Below, piece after piece: positions 20,854 to 33,187 of a stretch of 64,000 nt of DNA. Both the position numbers and the translations under genes were made by a program. Source of the DNA: Amaranthus tricolor (Eukaryota; Streptophyta; Magnoliopsida; Caryophyllales; Amaranthaceae); contig NC_080053.1 in NCBI RefSeq assembly GCF_026212465.1, positions 11,509,176-11,573,175 of the forward strand. The letters run 5' to 3'. The notes below the pieces were generated by a model that did not search any database, was not told the DNA's origin, and saw only the letters and a program-made list of their open reading frames with translations. How positions within the stretch are numbered: position 1 is the first letter of the stretch; each line of letters starts with the position of its first letter.

Positions 20854-22735
20854 CTGCATTTCCCATTCCACTATATTAGCATTGGCCACTGGATACTAAC
20901 ACTATCTCACATTCATCCATTGCCTACTTTGATAATATATATGCTTTCTCCTTATTTAGTTGTAACAAATATATAAATAATACTCTAATAATGACTAGCA
21001 TAAAACTCACAATATTAGCATTGGGTACCAAGATATTTGCTTTTATTTTATGTGTAAGCTAAGATGGATAATCCAACAAGCATAAACTCACATGTGTGCA
21101 CTACATTGTCAAACAAATCAAAGAGATTAGGTCATATATAAACAAATTATTATTTCTTTTTTCTTAAACCTAACCCATTTAATTAAATAGATCGAAAATC
21201 ACAACCCTTACCTAATCTATCTGCTATAGATTCAGTCGATTTGATTTTGTCTCATTTAACTCGTTTAGAGATTCTTTTGTTTTGCTTTTAAGGTATGATT
21301 TTTAATATTGACTACATTTTATTCTTTAAGCATCCATTGTAAACTTTTCGTATATAATTTGTTTAAATTGTATCTATTATGAAAAATAAGAAAATATTAA
21401 ATGAACATCTAGTCTTTTGAGATACCGTCTTTTTAAAAGACATCTCTCAGGCCCAACGCATTAAAACTTAATGCCTACTTATTATATTTTTAATACTTAC
21501 TTATCATATCCTTAATGTCTACTTACAATATCTTAAATATCTCCTTATATTATTTTTAATATCTACTTACAATATTTCAAAAAAATATATAATGAATTGG
21601 CCCAATTAGAGATGGTCTCTCATAAGAATTTGTGTTAAATGAATTATGTTCCTATTATATTTAATTAGTTAACTCGAATTTAATTTGTTTAATCAAATGG
21701 ATTATACAGATTTGTCTCAAATTTGAAATTTTCACTTTAACATAACTATTTCATAAACAGATTAGGCCGAATTGACCAATTTAATTAATTGGGTTAAAAA
21801 TATCAACCTAAACACAATTATTTTGAAATACGCTTAGATCAGATCAGCGATCAGGTCAAGTTTACCGGACTTATAATAATGACTAGGTTATTCAACTTTA
21901 TTGTGTGTGATATGGGACGAGAGGACCTAGGGTTTATTTTGTACCTCTCTTTATACAAATTTGTAGGCTTCCTGCCGTAAGAAAATACGGCTATTTAATT
22001 GGAATAGAATAGTATATATTTCATATAAAGCTTTGAAAATAGCATGTGTAATTAAGATAAATACATAGTTATACTGTATAACTTATACATATACATAGTA
22101 TATTAGAAAATTTCTATGTTGTCTTCTTCAAAATTATTAAGTACTCCATTTTAGTTTCACACTAACTTATAATAAGACCAAAAGGACAACACAACATAAC
22201 TCAAAAGAATGTTTTCTTATGCAAATATAGATCACCTCAAAATATTAAATTAAATATAAACCCACTAACTAAATTAATTAATTAATTAATAAAGGAGTTC
22301 TATAATTAATAAATGTGATTATTATTATTATAAATTATTATATATCTTAGAACACTAATCTGGTGATGTGTACTGGATCCAAAATAGTAACGTGAACAAA
22401 CAACTTAGGATACCCTTAAGGGAAACTTTATACTATAAATACAAAAAAAAAATAAAAAAAAATTCAATAAAAAGACAAAAGAAGTTAGAAAGAAAAAGTA
22501 CCCTTTTGACGGTCAGAACTGCATGGTTGGTGGTGTAAGTGTTGTTGCTGACTCCCATCTAAAACTGTTTTCCTCTCATTCCCTTTCCCCAATTTCCCAT
22601 TCCCATTCCCCAATTTCCCTTTCCCATTCCCCAATTTCCCATTCCCATTCCCATCCAAGGGAGAATTTATGGAAAGAGTAAGATGAGTAGATGTTGTAGA
22701 ACCACCTGATAATTCTTTACAATTATTGCACTCCA

Positions 22736-22793
<58 letters not shown>

Positions 22794-24075
22794 TGTGCTT
22801 GAAATAGTAGTACTAGATTCACCCCCACTTCCTGTATTTTCCTTACTAATAATCTTTTGCTTTTTCATGATCATCATAATATTATTATGATTATGATGTT
22901 TGATTTTAATATTAGAAATTCTGTTTCTAGAGAAAAAGCATGATTTTTCTCTCTCAACTCTAGCATTCATAACATGCCAATGGTTCTTAACAGCATTGTC
23001 AGTTCTACCAGGGAATAGTCTAGCTATAATTGCCCATTTATTTCCATACATTCTATGTGCTTCTTTTAGTCTTTCTTCTTCCTCTTCCGTAAATGCCGTC
23101 TTGTTTATTTTTGGATCTAATTGATTGTACCATCTTAATCTACAACTTTTCCCTGCATAATTCATTCACTAATTAATTACATTACTCAAACATAAACACA
23201 TAAAATTAAAATAAATCTAACCATATCTCACATAAACATATTTTATCTTTTAAATATTTTAAAAAAACATTAATTAAATTTAATTAAATTCTCTATCCTT
23301 AAAGATAGAATATTTTTAAGACTTTTTAAAACCTTATAGTTTAGTCCCAAATATTGTGCATGTTTAACCTCTTTTATTTTTTTTTTTTCAAAAAATGGGT
23401 TTCAAATAGTTAAGAAACTGCATGTTAGTACCAAACTGCTCTTACTTTTATAAAACAAATAACATTAATGCTCATATTTTAAATTAGGTAACTAACAAAC
23501 TGCAACCCAACAAATTTTGTTCTGCAACAAATCAACTAATTTAATATTTTCCGTCCTTTTCATTTACACCATACAATTTAATTATACAAAATCTTTTTTA
23601 AATATATTAAAAAAAACTAAGTTTTATGATATAAATTGGACATAAAAATACTGTAAATAATTTCAAAAACCCATGTTAAAAAAACTAAATGTTTTCACCA
23701 TCAGACAAAATTAATTACATTTAATTTTTTTTATTTGATAATTTTTGCAAGTGTGTTTTAACAACAAAGGGGCAATGAATTAAAAGTGATAAGAAGAGAA
23801 TGTGAGTAAGAATGAAAAAAATGATTACCAGATCTGCCCTGAAGATTCAGAGCAATTAAATTCCAATTCTGAGGGCCAAACTGAAGAACAAGTTGTTTAA
23901 GTTTATCATCTTCAGCAGGTCTCCAATGGCCTCTAGAACATAGTTTATTTGTTTTTGGGAGTGAATGTGACGACCCATTTTGGGTTTGAGAAAGATCCAG
24001 ATTTGTAATTTGTTTAGCAGATAAACAAAGATCAAGAACAGGGGAAATACTTGTTTTAATGTTCAAATCTTTCAT
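20618..24075 (-). CDS. R2R3-MYB transcription factor, subgroup 21-like (three inferred exons)
   Basis: DNA-binding transcription factor, expected in the nucleus. Inferred exons on the minus strand: 24075-23829, 23152-22502 and 20853-20618, summing to 1134 nt (377 codons plus stop) with matching splice phases. R2 (about residues 48-98) has [16 protein letters not shown] and [12 protein letters not shown]3 has PFTEEEEE-like [14 protein letters not shown] and [13 protein letters not shown]. These are hallmarks of the MYB52/54/56/105/117 group (secondary wall, boundary and seed-size regulators in Arabidopsis). The C-terminus [12 protein letters not shown] resembles the FIDFLGVG tail motif of this group. 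The middle has a poly-Asn run and GNGKLG repeats. The start MKDLNIK is chosen over the longer hydrophobic in-frame extension to 24300. Orthology to a specific member is not claimed. Confidence 0.85.
21417..21628. mobile_element. MITE inside MYB intron 2
   Basis: Ends TTTTGAGATACCGTCTTTTT and (inverted) CTTATGAGAGACCATCTCT, followed inward by AGGCCCAA / TGGGCCAA, form imperfect terminal repeats. The interior consists of repeated CTACTTACAATAT-type units. The GAGACCGTCTC-ended type is familiar from Caryophyllales genomes (from memory). Confidence 0.5.
22502..23152 (-). CDS. MYB gene exon 2
   Basis: Starts after a TATGCAG acceptor and carries the end of R2, all of R3 and the low-complexity middle. 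If unspliced, the frame stops five codons later at 22485. The donor AAAGG|GTACTT at 22502/22501 is inferred because it joins in phase to the 20853 acceptor. Confidence 0.8.
22738..22790. repeat. ATT microsatellite encoding poly-Asn in the MYB protein
   Basis: Pure TTA/ATT repeats read as consecutive AAT (Asn) codons on the minus strand, between a Ser/Thr-rich stretch and [11 protein letters not shown]. Confidence 0.95.
23829..24075 (-). CDS. MYB gene exon 1
   Basis: Encodes MKDLNIK to the first two R2 helices and ends TCT G|GTAATC. The split Gly codon is completed by exon 2, giving the invariant [11 protein letters not shown]. Confidence 0.85.
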
Positions 24076-24260
24076 GTTATAAAAATAAAAATATAGAAGA
24101 TGAACAGAAAAGAGAGGAAAAAAATGAAGGAACGGTTGAATGATGAGAAGTGAGAAGTGGGAAAAAGAGATGAATAGAAGTAGTAATAATAAGAGAAAAA
24201 GGAGAGAAAATAAAGATGGCACACGATTGTATTGCAATTGGGAAATTCGAAAATAGGCAC
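24072..24260 (-). promoter_or_regulatory. 62-codon upstream ORF overlapping the MYB start codon
   Basis: In the presumed 5' leader an ATG at 24260 opens a Phe/Tyr/Leu-rich frame whose TGA overlaps the MYB ATG (ACATGA arrangement, 24075-24072). A TATA-like TTAAATAGC on the minus strand at about 24368-24376 would place the ATG in the transcript. Such a uORF could limit MYB translation or allow reinitiation. Confidence 0.4.
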
Positions 24261-24379
24261 AGTTATTGTTGAGTTTTTGTCTTTGTATGTCAGTCTTCAA
24301 GTCAGACTCCTCGTTTTGAGATCTTTTTTAGAACCCACACGCCCTCTTTGCTTCTCCTTCCCCTTTCGCTATTTAACTA

Positions 24380-26840
24380 ATTCTCTTTTCACCTTTTTTT
24401 TTTTACATTTATTATTAATATTATTTTCACTTGACGGTCTTAAGGTGAAACTATTTTTATTGGGTCGACTCAATTTATATTTTTTGTCTTAAAGTGATCA
24501 CTTGTAACATTAAAGTAATCACTTACAATTTTACAATATTTACTTTTTTATAGTGTTTGAGTGATTACTTATAACTTTAAAATGATCAACGAAATTCTTA
24601 AAGTAATCAATTAAAAAAAGGGCTAATTATATAGGTCTATCTCATGGTGAGACGATCTCATACAAGACGAGCAATATTATTTTTATCTTTTTGTTATTCC
24701 TTTAACAACATAGAGTGGGCTAGCTAACACATACTTTTATGGGATTTTAATAGTTGCTACAATTTTTGTATTAACCATTGTTTATTAACTTATTTTATTT
24801 GGCATATATTTCTCCATCTATAATGTAAAACATAATTATAAAAAATCTTATTTGATTCGTCTTAATGCATATTTTTATAATATTAACTTTTTAGAATTTT
24901 TTATCATATGAAATTCATTTTTACCGTATTTATACTTGGGGCTATGTCTATTTTTAACCATGATCAACTCTTTTTTTTATTATTATAATCCACATATTTA
25001 ACTTATCTTTTTATCTTATCGATCTACACTTTTCTCCCACTTCTCCACGAATTACCACTTATTTAGTTTTTTCACCAGTTGCCTTTAATGCAAAAATAAT
25101 GGGACATTAAGATTATTTTTTTAAACACTAATCGTCATTTTTACTCTATTTATAATTGAGACTATTTTTTGAATTAAAGGGAATATTAATAGGTTTCTAA
25201 TCAGTTATGTCCCATTTTTGAATTATTTCTATTTTATAACAATATCTCATAATTATTAAAACTAATTTATTTTTTCTTATGATAGCATTTATTAAAAATT
25301 ATCCTAATTTTCCTTTATAAAAACACAACATAGCTAGCTCTTTGATCCTAATTGAATGAGAAGGAGTAATATACGTGAATTTCGAAGTGGAACATGATGA
25401 AAAACCGTGCCTTGGAAATTGAAGATGACACACATGTTAAAGTAGTGATTTTATGGAAAGACATTGGAGTAGTTTCAGTAGTAGCCTTTAAATAAGATTT
25501 GTTTGGTTGTTTTGGGCAGAAATCCAAATCCGCTCGTGTGGGTGGGTTGATCGGGAAGAGCAGTGGGACTTCCAAAAAGTTACTGCTTTGTGTTGTGTGT
25601 TTCTTGTGTTTGCTTCCTCCCACTTTCTCTATGTTTTTAGTTTTCCTTTTTATTTCTCACTTAAAATTTCATTTATTTTCATTTTTAGTCCTCAACCAAT
25701 ACTTATTCTTTATTTTTTTTATTTGAGTTATATTTTCATCATCCTTATATTTTTCCACTATTTTATTAAATACAATTTTATTCACTTTTCTAAATTTTTA
25801 ACCAATTTTCAAAGGGACAATTCTCATCAGATTGATGAAACATTTGTCTATTTTTGCTTTCCTTTTCGATTGTGCATATTTTGTTTATCATTCCAATGCA
25901 CAATTAGACATTAAATTTTTTTCTCTTCTACAAAAATTTTTTAAATTTTCATTTTAGTTTACTTCACCAAATTTATTTTATTTTTATTTTTGTCATCATT
26001 CATATTATTTCTTTGCTTTTAATCCAAAAATTTAACTTATATATTGGACTAATCTACACAATTTTGTTGCTAATCTAAAATGTAACTTTTATATTCAACT
26101 CATCCACACTATTCTTTATATATGTCACATTTTCTTATTTGGTAAATTTACCCTTTTTATTCTTTTTCTATTTAAAGTAAAGTTTTTTTTTTTTTTATTT
26201 TTTTTTACCAATGTCCTTATGAATTCTATTTTATTACAAAATACCCCTATTAACTTTACAATTTATCTTAAACACTTTAACTACCACATGAGTATCTACA
26301 TTTGTCATGATCCCTTCTCTTTTTAAATATGCGTGCCAAACTCAAATAGGACATTTAAAAAATTGCTCACCAAATTTACTTTGAAAATTTTAGTGGGATA
26401 GACAGAATAAATGCTAAATTAATTAATTAATGAATTTCACTTTAAAATTCACATTTATTATTGACATGTCAAATTTTGGCCAAAGTATAAAATCAAATCA
26501 AATTTGATTCCGTCATGTTTCTAAAATTTATTGAATTTTGAGTTATGCATAAATATATTCTAGTTATAATCTATTATTTCATTGATATTTATTTTTTTAC
26601 TTTATATTCAATTTTTTTTAGAAAAAAAGTTATTATGGACCAAAGATAATAAGAAAAACTAAATTTTTAATTTCAGAAAAAAATTACATGGTAGCTTTTA
26701 CCTATTTTATAATGATGAGAATAAAATCAAGACCCGAAAGATCAAACATAACCGATCGAAAACTGATGCAACCGATAAATTTTAAAATGTTCTATAAGTT
26801 TATTTGAGAGATTGGGTTTTCAGTTGAGTTTTAGATTTTG
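24380..26840. other. AT-rich intergenic DNA upstream of the MYB gene
   Basis: No supported gene. Open frames in this interval are Phe/Ile/Leu-rich low-complexity readings. A GAGACGATCTCATACAAGACG motif near 24650 looks like one end of the same MITE type as in MYB intron 2. Confidence 0.5.
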
Positions 26841-26844
26841 GTTA

Positions 26845-27245
26845 GTTTTAGACGGCACATATTATGTTGGATTAAAGTTCTTGATAAACTATGCTAAATT
26901 CAAATTAATTTAATATCATGGATTAGAAATTTAGGATGGAATTAAGATAAAATGTTTACATCAAACTTTTATTTTAACTAATACAATCTTATTACATATG
27001 ACAAAGCCGCAAAGGTGTGGGTTGAATTCAGTTAACGTATACAGTTTTCGAGTTCAAATCGACTTGAAACATCTTACGTTCCTTTTATTTTTGATCTAGT
27101 TTAACTGTAGACGGAGTATATTAAGTTGGAATAAAATTCATGATAGACTATGCTAAATTTGAAATTTGAAAATATTAGTTGAAATTAAGATACAATTGTT
27201 TGCATTAAACTTTTATTTGAACTAGTACAATATTAATACATTTGT
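26845..27245. repeat. Diverged direct duplication of about 150 bp
   Basis: 26849-27001 and 27101-27243 share the order GTAGACGG, TATTA-GTTGGA-TAAA, TGATA-ACTATGCTAAAT, GAATTAAGATA, CAT-AAACTTTTATTT and TAATAC. The flanks of the copies differ. No ORF. Confidence 0.6.
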
Positions 27246-27261
27246 GAAAAATTCAAATATT

Positions 27262-27300
27262 ATCTCCTTACTAGATAGATTTCCGTCTAAAATACGGATA
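27262..27300 (-). other. Possible Helitron 3' end
   Basis: On the minus strand a short stem (ATCCGT ... ACGGA) is followed by CTAGT, the hairpin plus CTRR layout of a Helitron 3' terminus. No 5' end or Rep/helicase gene was seen. Confidence 0.3.
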
Positions 27301-27492
27301 TGATAAATGTATAATTATATAAATATATTTAATATTAATTTATAAATTAATTCATTTACAATATAAACTTAATCGTTAAATCTTTGCATTTGTTATAACA
27401 ATATAATTGTTAAAGCGAAGAAATAATTTATTTTACAATTATATTCAAAGCATATATGTGAAAAATAGACAAAAAATTACCATCAATTAATA

Positions 27493-27871
27493 AAATTTTA
27501 TGGTAAACTCCACGTGGTGACCTTGAATTTTTGGATTTTCCACAAATGTTTTTTTAAATTCGCATGGTGACCTTGATCTTTCAACTTTCTTTGAGGTAAA
27601 CTAAACGTTAAATTTTTGGTTAAATTTTTAAGTAATTATTTCGACTGGATATCAAAGTACATCATTAATTATGATCACGATGTTTTTTTTTTGAAAAACC
27701 TTTTATTACATTGATAAAAATAGTGTAAAGTTAACAAAAAGACTTTTCTTTTGTCTATCACGTGGAAAAATTAGAAGGTCAGGGTCACCACGTGGATTTA
27801 AAAAAGGTTTGTCTAACACGTGGAAAACCCGAAAATTCAAGGTTACCGCATGGAATTTTCCAAATTTTATC
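27493..27871. mobile_element. Foldback/MITE with inverted repeats of about 90 bp
   Basis: The left arm (about 27493-27595, with CTCCACGTGGTGACCTTGAA and GCATGGTGACCTTG) and the right arm (about 27765-27871, with GGTCACCACGTGG and CAAGGTTACCGCATGG) are inverted copies. Each arm itself contains two related CACGTGGTGACC blocks. Centre about 170 bp, no ORF. Mutator-like by structure; no clear target duplication. Confidence 0.65.
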
Positions 27872-28498
27872 AAATTGATTATCTTTAAGCTATATTATAT
27901 TGATGAAATCACCCCAAGTAAGTCAAAAAACCTCGCCAATAGTTTTTATTAAATTTTAATTACTATAAAATTAACATGCAATAGAATACTTTGTTTATTA
28001 TAAAAAATTATTCTTTTTCCCATGATCCCATCATTAAAATATTTTAAATTTTTCATCGATATATTATATTTTAATCTAATTTGTAGACTATTATCATGTA
28101 TGATTATAAAACATTTTTGAAAGAATAATAAAGGATATACTAAATATAAAATATAATATAAATTTTGAGCTTAAGACTTAAGATTGTGTATATGAAAATA
28201 GAAAATCAAATTATTCAAATTTAGTCTTTTTTGGTTGGTCACTTCTGAATGAATCAAACTTTAATTTTATTTATAATTTGGGATAAAAAAAAATCATAGG
28301 TTTATATAAGAAAGTATATTTATAGTCAATTAAAAAATATTATATTTTTAATGAGTTAATTGTTTTCTTAAATATCAAGTCAATCATCAAAAGTTTTCAT
28401 AATAAATAAAAAAAGGTGGAAATTTTTTTTTATGAGAATGTGACATGTGTCCCAAGTCGTTTCTTCATTAATATATTTTATTGATTGATTGATGATTA

Positions 28499-28630
28499 CT
28501 CCCTCTATTTTCATTTGTTCTTTAACGAAATCTAACGAAATCTCACATTGATATATTTTATCATTTATATATGTCATGAAATCTTAAACAAATTTCTCTC
28601 TCCAAAATAGTATATTTTAAACAGGAAGAT
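28499..28630. mobile_element. Truncated Stowaway-like MITE
   Basis: Starts CTCCCTCTATTTTCATTTGT after TA and shares AACGAAATCT-ACAT-ATATATTTTATCAT and TTTCTCTCTCCAAAATA with the right half of the complete copy at 50419-50674. The right terminus is missing. Confidence 0.6.
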
Positions 28631-29129
28631 TTTACATTATTTGATATGTAAAATTTGAATATTCAAAAATTTTCATCTCAAATAAAATACCATAACCATC
28701 ATTCAAAATTAAATAAAATATATTTTCTATTTCACAAGCAAAAAATTTTGATATAAAAATTAAATCTATCAAGATTTTCCATCCAAAATAAAAAAACTCC
28801 AAAAATTATTCTTATCTCAAATGCAAAGCATTTAATATACAAAGATAAATTTTTAAAAAATTCTCCATCAAAACTAAAATTATCAACTTGTTATGTGAAA
28901 TTAATATCTAAATATTAACTTTTATTCCAATTAAAAAATATTTGATATGCAAAATTAAATCTCCCCTAATCTTTCATCAAAATTAAACTTCTAAAATTTC
29001 CTTTTAAAATCTTAATTCAAATTGTTTTTCGAACAATAAATAAACGCCCTTATCCCCAAACCAATATTAGCCTCATGAAATCTTGACTCAAAAATTAAAT
29101 TTTAAACTTTATTTCTGTATTTACTGAAA

Positions 29130-29230
29130 CAGGATCCCTAATCCCAAGATCCTAAAAGGGGAGAAAACTCAATCACTATCATGAACAAAGGATATGACGA
29201 AGCAACTAGGACCCCTTCAGAGGTCCTGGC
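29130..29230. repeat. Left flank of a disrupted LTR-like sequence
   Basis: Sequence continuous in style with 31306-31374 and 35399-36080, separated by a solo LTR and a Harbinger element. See the 35399-36080 entry. Confidence 0.3.
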
Positions 29231-31305
29231 TGTAACAACCCGACTTACTATTAACTGAGTAAATAGGATCATCACTGGGTTCGTTTCCCAAGAAACTGAA
29301 ATCACACTTTCAAAACTTGAGCAAAGGGGACACCAGCTTTTCAACGTAACTAACTCAGCTAATTCTCAAACCAAACATCTAACTAAAACATAAGTAATCA
29401 TACAATTCACTTAGATTCCAATATAACCAACACAACCAAGACTAATATACATTTATCCAAAAACCTAATACAAAACTACAAATTCCCACGTGCTCAACGC
29501 AATATACATCCTTAGAACGCTATTCAATCACCGCTAACCCATCGTTCCCAACCGGTTTCGAATTTGTAATCAAACTAAAAGATGGAAACAACAGAGGATC
29601 AGATCAAACTGAATGAGAAGTAACAATCCAAAACAACAAAACACAGTAATTCAAATCATAGGTTTAAAAGCAACATCAATTCCCTAGATCTATGTGCGCA
29701 CATGGAGTCTAGTTTGAGAGGTGCCCCATAGCTCTAAGGCTATGTCGCTCTCGGGTGAAGCTCGTCAATATCTCAATAACAATTCGCTTCAAAACAGGGA
29801 GCAGGGAACAATGTTCCTCAACTCTGTCAATGACTAGCTCACAAGCCCGATCCGTTGACCATATCATAATATCAGCATAAACATTCACAACAACATTTGT
29901 CTCAACAATTTCCAATTCAAAAGAGCTTTAGTAAAAAGTTTATTTTCAAGAATGTAGTCTGATCAGACCCTTTAAGGAACTGCTACTACTCAACAACAAG
30001 ACGCTTCAAAGAGCCGTGATCGATTCGCAGCTATCAACTAGAAAGAGCACGCAGAGAAATCGTTTCCTGAAGAATAACAAGATCATAACATAACTCAAGA
30101 GCGTTCGGTACAACTTTACTAACACATAACTTATTACATCTCCTCCTAAACTTAAGCTTAACCAAAACTCTTGTTTTAGCATTTCTAATTAAACACAAAG
30201 GTCTACATTTAAACCAATGTCAATAATCATCTAAAGAATCTAATAATCTCTTCAAGAATATCAGCTAATCCAATATTTTATCAATAACCAATGTTTCCCA
30301 ATACAACTCATAATCTTGATATCCATAAAATTAATATCATCTACATAAGCCCATCCCTTTTATTATTGTCAAACATTGTGGTAATGGTTCATAAGGATAA
30401 CAATAGGAATAGAAGAATAAAATAATTCAAGAAGAAAAGATGCAAAGATGCTTGCAAATTGATAATAAGATATGTAAAAACAATCATCAAAAGCACAGAG
30501 ATCATAAATTTATTTACTACCTCAATAAAATGGCGGCAATTGAAACTCAAAGAAGGTAATGTCGCTCAGAAATCAGACTTTGGGAACAAGGTTCTGCGGT
30601 TTGCTTCTTTCGAAACTCACAACGTGGAAGAATCAAGGCTGGTCACAAATGAACGGATGTTGCTTGTCGTTGTGTTTACAAGAATCAACTATTAGCGTTA
30701 AACAAAAACGCCATTACCGTTATCTTGAACCAAGGAAGAAGAAAGGAAGAAAAATATATGGGTAAGCTGTTCAATTCGAAAATCAGAGAAAGAAGAAAGA
30801 TGGATATACCTGCTGTTGCTTCAAATGGATTAGGGCTCTGCTTTCCTTCGAAAATCAAATGAGGAAGATGGATTAGAGCTTTGTTTTCCTTTCAAAATTG
30901 AAGACAAAGAAGGATAGGAATGAGAAGGGAAAGGTTTTGAATGGCTTGAGAAGGAAGCCATTGTTGTTTTAGTTCTTGAAAATCATGAAATTAAGGTTCG
31001 AAAAGTTAGTGTTGATGAAGAAGATGAATGGAGTTTGATGCAGTTGATTCAAGAGGAAGAACATAAATGCCTGATTTTTTTTTCCTTTGGGTTCATTCGA
31101 ATGAGAGAAAGAGAAAGGAGGGGTTTTTTTTTCTTTATTTATTTATTTATCACATTAAAAGAAAAGGGAAAGAAAAAAAAAAGAAAAAGAAAGAATTTAA
31201 ATTGAGAATGACCATGGTCTATGTTATGTATATTTAAGGTCATTCTTGCACTAATAGTTCTCTTAAATTCACTCGTCTTAAATTATTAATTTCTCAAATA
31301 TTACA
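29231..31305 (-). mobile_element. Solo LTR, 2.07 kb, Gypsy-like
   Basis: Begins TGTAACAACCCG and ends AAATATTACA on the plus strand. CTGGC occurs directly before (29226-29230) and after (31306-31310), a 5-bp target duplication. No gag/pol, primer site or second LTR is present, so this is a single LTR left by recombination. TGTTACA-type ends and a GTCGGGTTGTTACA terminus on the minus strand are common in plant Gypsy LTRs, hence the tentative strand. It has no supported ORF. Confidence 0.8.
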
Positions 31306-31374
31306 CTGGCTCCCTGGGAAAAACAACTTAGTTCCTTGGAGGATCAAACCTGATCCCCAGCTAAGAGCATCGGC
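31306..31374. repeat. Middle piece of the disrupted LTR-like sequence
   Basis: 69 bp between the solo LTR and the Harbinger element, ending in the TAA target of the latter. Confidence 0.35.
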
Positions 31375-31824
31375 TTTGACGCCTTTTTTAGTTCCTAATT
31401 ATTAATAGGAACTAAGTTTACTTCCCAATGCCATGCCATCTTCCTCCTGTAAAATGGGGTCCAATTAAAAAAGGACCGCAAAATGTTAACGTCCACCTGC
31501 AAAAGCAAATCAAATTTTGCTCCTTCCTATAATATTTCGCCACTTGGCAACAACTTGTACGGCTTTATTTTTCAAATTTTTAAACACTATAAATGAGTTT
31601 TTTGCTTTTTTTAAAACAAATTCAAATCAAATAAATAAATCAATTATACCAACGGTCATAATTTTTTTTTATCTATAAATTGACACCAATTTTGCAATAT
31701 TTTCAACACTTTCAAAAATCTCTATTTTTCTTATTTCTCTAAGTATTATAATTCTCTTTATAATTCTAAATTTTTTGCTTTATTTTTTACAATTAAATTT
31801 TTACTCTAATTTTTTATAATAATT

Positions 31825-33006
31825 ATGGATAATAATCATCCTTATTACGGAAATAACCCACAAAATCCCAACAACTCTCAAAATTCATATTTTCGTCCAT
31901 ATCAAAATATCCCACAAAATACAAACAACCCAAAAAATCCAAACATTATTCAAAATTCCTACTCTAATCCTCAATTTGATCTAAATTTTATAAATACTCT
32001 TGAATTTAAAATCATGATGAGGCAATATATAGCACAAAATCAAAATAACATTCAAAGTTCCAACTTTATTAATCATCAAACCACTTCAAATTTGGGAAAC
32101 AATCAACCAATACTTTTCCAATCACAAAACCAAGACAAATCTCCTTCTACCCCATGAGCACATGGGAGTAGCAACAGATCAAGGTTTGATGAAATGTTTC
32201 CTACTCAACAGCTAGCTGACGATGAGGTTGAGAATGAAGTAACAAAAGGAAAAGGAAGAGGAAAAGGAAAAGGAAAAGAAATGGAAAAGGAAAAGGTGAA
32301 CAGAGATAGATGATCTTGTGAAGAAAATTTGTGTGTTGTTTTCGCTGTATAATTGCTGAGGTGATATAGTAGTTGGAACTGATATAACGAAAGCAACATT
32401 ATGGAAGAAAATAATACAAATTTACAATGATGAGGTAAGAAAACGACCAAATTAATCCAAAAAAGAACTGAAAAATCTATAAGAGGTCGATGAGGTCTAA
32501 TTAATGGTGATGTTGTAAAGTGGATATCCCAATTGGGAGAGACGGAAAGAATGCGAGCTAGTGGTACGAATGTTGACGACGTGGAACAGACAACATTACT
32601 CCTCTTCGAACAAGCATATGGTAAGAAATTCATTTTTCAACATTGTGTAGCTGATTTGACTGAATATTGTACAAGATGAAGACCAGGCCAAGATTCGACC
32701 GATCTTACTATTGATAGCTCTAAAAGATCAAGTGATGAAGTTGGATTACCAAGGCCTAATGGAGTGAAGAATGTGAAGGTACAAAGAAAAATGAAGGGGA
32801 TTTCCACTTCCTCGGATACGGATGTGATAAATGTCGCTATGAGTAGGATTAATAGTGGAAGAGACTTGGTTCATGAGAAATTAAACAATGCTATGCAATT
32901 TCAAAAGACACAACATAAGCAAAAGTTAAGGTTTCAAACGTGGAAGTTACTTACGAAAAAGGAGATGAAAATATCACTCTTACTGACGAGGAAATCGCAT
33001 ATCTAG
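31825..33006 (+). pseudogene. Harbinger accessory protein (Myb/SANT, NAM-associated type), broken
   Basis: Starts with an Asn/Gln/Pro-rich N-terminus (MDNNHPYYGNNPQNPN) open to a stop at 32155-32157. Later fragments in other frames read RMRASGTNVDDVEQTTLLLF, EQAYGKKFIFQHC (the conserved segment after the SANT domain) and KNVKVQRKMKGISTSSDTDV. In Harbinger elements this partner aids nuclear import and binding of the transposase. Frameshifts and stops disable it. Confidence 0.75.
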
Positions 33007-33187
33007 AGAAGCTTAGAGAGGAGTTTGTACCTAAATGTTTTTAATTTTTTTTAGTAATCGTTTATTTGTAATATGTTTTCTTTAATTTTAGTACTTTGTG
33101 TTTTAGTTTGTAATATGTTATTTATTGCAATCTTTTCTTATGATTTGGCATATTGAGCTCTTATTTTCTACACACTGAAATTTTATG

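Noticed and set aside
25348..25914. Open frames of 75-135 codons in the MYB upstream region.
   Set aside because: Phe/Ile/Leu/Ser-rich composition from T-rich DNA, overlapping in several frames, no motif or splice signal.
28380..28577. A 65-codon minus-strand frame.
   Set aside because: It overlaps a truncated MITE and has no recognisable features.
30459..30765. Two overlapping open frames inside the solo LTR.
   Set aside because: They lie within a non-coding LTR, are short and overlap in different frames.
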